This document shows positions 62,122-64,000 of a stretch of DNA of 64,000 bases, piece after piece; positions within the stretch are counted from its first letter, which is position 1, and each line of letters starts with the position of its first letter. This DNA comes from Bradysia coprophila. Taxonomy: Eukaryota > Arthropoda > Insecta > Diptera > Sciaridae. The notes beneath the pieces are model-generated. The model saw only the letters and a list, made by a program, of their open reading frames with translations, was not told the DNA's origin and made no database searches. Location of the stretch: the NCBI RefSeq assembly GCF_014529535.1, contig NW_023503339.1, positions 1-64,000 of the forward strand. Reading direction: 5' to 3'. A program made the translations under genes and the position numbers.

Positions 62122-63064
62122 TTCAATAACGAGGCACAATTTGCCAATTCAAGCCAAAAGTCAATCAAACTGGATGGTACGAACGATTGTGTAATTATCA
62201 ACAGAATCGAATTATTTTTACGTTTTTTTCATTGCATACCAAAATCAAATCGAATCAAAATAATATCTTACGCTGAATGTCGGACGTTTTTTAGTACAAA
62301 CTGTTTTAGCACCCGCTTTTCCGTTCTTAAGAAATGTCATGGTATGAAAACTCTGTTCACTTTGAATCATGCTGGTAGAGACGATTCAAAGTGAACAGAG
62401 TTTTACACTCAAGAGATAATATAAAGAGGTTATGATGGCGCTGTTATTTTGAAACATGTCTCGGTGCTGAAGGGTCTACTCCTGTCAGATGTGCAATTGA
62501 CACGACACCGAACTTTATAAAATAGTGTTTTTTCAAACAAAAAGTTTGAAGAATTGGGAGTTTACTGCTTTGGGGAAATCTTGGATAACTCAAAAATGCA
62601 TACTTTCGTACTTTGTGGTTCGAGTGGAAATACTAGGGTGGGTCAATTTTGTGTGAATATTGAAAACTTGTTTCAAACTTCAGTGTTCATCGCTTTTTCG
62701 ATTACTTTTCGGACTCTGACCTAAAGTCTAGAACATCATACATCACGAAAATAAAGTTTTAGATGTTGCTCAAAGAGCTCGCCCATTTTGTTTTGTACCG
62801 CCATTTTGAACTTTCTGAAATTTGTGCGAATTTTATTACGGAAACGAAAATTAGTAATTTCGAAGTATTTTTCTCTCCTCACATGTAAAGTGGTGTGCTT
62901 TGGCACACAGTGCTTTGGCAATACGCATTGTCTTGGGTCGGTACATTTGATGTCAATACGTAAGTTCCACGTAAGAACCACTTCGATGGTTCACTTCATA
63001 TTCCGCGAAAAGAAAGCACCGTGTGTGAGTAGGAACAGAAATTTCAGATGATTTTAGTGCACAT
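62122..63064. other. upstream region of Leo1 with a perfect hairpin
   Basis: No gene seen. It holds the perfect hairpin at 62,347-62,404; the rest is AT-rich and includes the probable Leo1 promoter. Confidence 0.45.
62347..62404. repeat. perfect 22-bp hairpin, 14-base loop
   Basis: The stem begins AAAACTCTGTTCACTTTGAA (62,347-62,368) and is mirrored exactly at 62,383-62,404. The loop is ATGCTGGTAGAGAC. It lies 226 bp upstream of the Leo1 ATG. The exact stem suggests a recent origin; it may be a small foldback insertion. Confidence 0.85.
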
Positions 63065-64000
63065 TCAGCGATCGGCCAAGGAACGATTTTAGGTCCGATC
63101 CTCTTTCTGACATTCTTCGATGACTCTGACGCAATCCACGAAACAGCAAGATCGTATAATTTTGCCGATGACAAGAAAAAAGCAAAAATCGTAAATTGTT
63201 TGGCAGATACGAGGAAATTGTAAGAAGAAATGGACGAATTCGGGCAGTGGTGTGAAGGCAATGGGCTGGAAAATGGAAGGTGACTTTCACACGCAAAAGG
63301 AATCCCATCGAAGCAAATTACACCATCAAAGGAACAGGGATAGAAAGAGTCAAGCAAATGCTGGACCTGGGCGTCATGATGGATCGAAAAATGACTTTTG
63401 CGCTGCACAGAGAGCTGGATAAGAAGAAAGCCGACAACAACCTCGGATTCGTGAAACGGGAGTGCTACAAGGCACTGAACATGGACAATGCCAAACTGTT
63501 GTATGGAACGCTGGTGAGGTCACACTTAGAATACGCAAATGCTATTTGGTCGCCGTATACAAAGACTCACAGAGAACAAATAGAGAGTATACAAAAGCAG
63601 GCCATCATATTCTTAAACAAAGACAATATCAACAGACAAGAAAATGGATACGTGCAGCACGTACGTATTACGTGCTACGACCATACCAAGAACGATACGA
63701 AGAATTAGGACTAGTCTCACTAAACAGAAGGAGGATAATTTCGGCTGCATTGTTGATGCACCAAATTGTATCTGGACGTCTGGACTCTCCATACTTACGT
63801 AATCAACTGAACTTAAATACTGGAGATCTCGAACTGTGAAATTCAGGTTTTATTAGACTGGAACATCCGAGAACGGAATATGGGTGGAATTCTCCGCTCA
63901 AAAATGCGTGCAAAGCATTCAATTGCGCATCGGCAGTTGTTGATCCGACGTTACCGTTTATCCGCTTTAAACAAGAAGTTTTGAAACTGCCAGCTCGGCA
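63065..64000 (+). pseudogene. Jockey/CR1-like retrotransposon reverse transcriptase, broken, continues past window
   Basis: Reverse-transcriptase blocks in order: IGQGTILGPILF, YNFADD (catalytic FADD), VRSHLEYANAIWSPYTKTHR, IESIQKQAI, then LGLVSLNRRR and RLEHPRTEYGWNSP. The frame is broken at least three times: in-frame stops near 63,221 and 63,281, a frame change before 63,280 and another near 63,620. The 5' part is absent before about 63,065. This is a dead non-LTR element of a different clade from the RTE fragment at 40.6 kb. Confidence 0.8.

Overview
The window looks like AT-rich nuclear DNA of an insect, probably a dipteran and perhaps a lower (nematoceran) fly. The genes have short introns (many 51-75 bp, GT-AG), the cytoplasmic actin reads almost as a fly Act5C, the only DNA-methyltransferase-like gene is of the Dnmt2 type, and NTF2 has the 130-residue insect length. 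The species cannot be named from sequence alone.

Layout. Positions 1-16.8 kb hold no convincing gene, only small repeats (a TA-flanked MITE, foldback elements, hexamer-rich repeats, an RTE retrotransposon tail). A cytoplasmic actin gene follows (about 16.8-22.0 kb) with an intronless coding region, a 5'UTR intron and two CArG-box regions that suggest two promoters. A divergent dystrobrevin-like gene lies on the minus strand (23.6-27.5 kb). Sf3b1 (30.8-36.5 kb, plus) is tail-to-tail with an HDHD2-type HAD hydrolase (36.8-37.7 kb, minus). Ntf-2 starts at 38,990. Its third intron carries a 5'-truncated RTE retrotransposon, itself interrupted by a foldback element. A 4,953-bp block containing most of that retrotransposon and the last Ntf-2 exon is present twice in tandem (40,933-45,885 and 45,886-50,838), nearly identical. 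Next come a signal-peptide/TPR/transmembrane protein gene on the minus strand (52.4-57.7 kb), Dnmt2 (58.6-59.6 kb, plus), and Leo1 (59.7-62.1 kb, minus) with a long RS-repeat array. The last kilobase is a broken Jockey/CR1-like retrotransposon running off the end.

The genes are housekeeping: cytoskeleton (actin, dystrobrevin-like), mRNA splicing (Sf3b1), Ran import (Ntf-2), tRNA methylation (Dnmt2) and Pol II elongation (Leo1). They are not an operon and show no joint pathway. The gene models were spliced by eye from splice sites, reading phase and family similarity; every model listed keeps phase across all its introns.

The most unusual content is the tandem duplication of the Ntf-2 terminal exon, the nested element insertion in that block, and a set of small palindromic or hexamer-rich elements, one of which packs about a dozen AGGTCA nuclear-receptor half-sites between 11-bp inverted ends. 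I found no wholly new multi-gene system.
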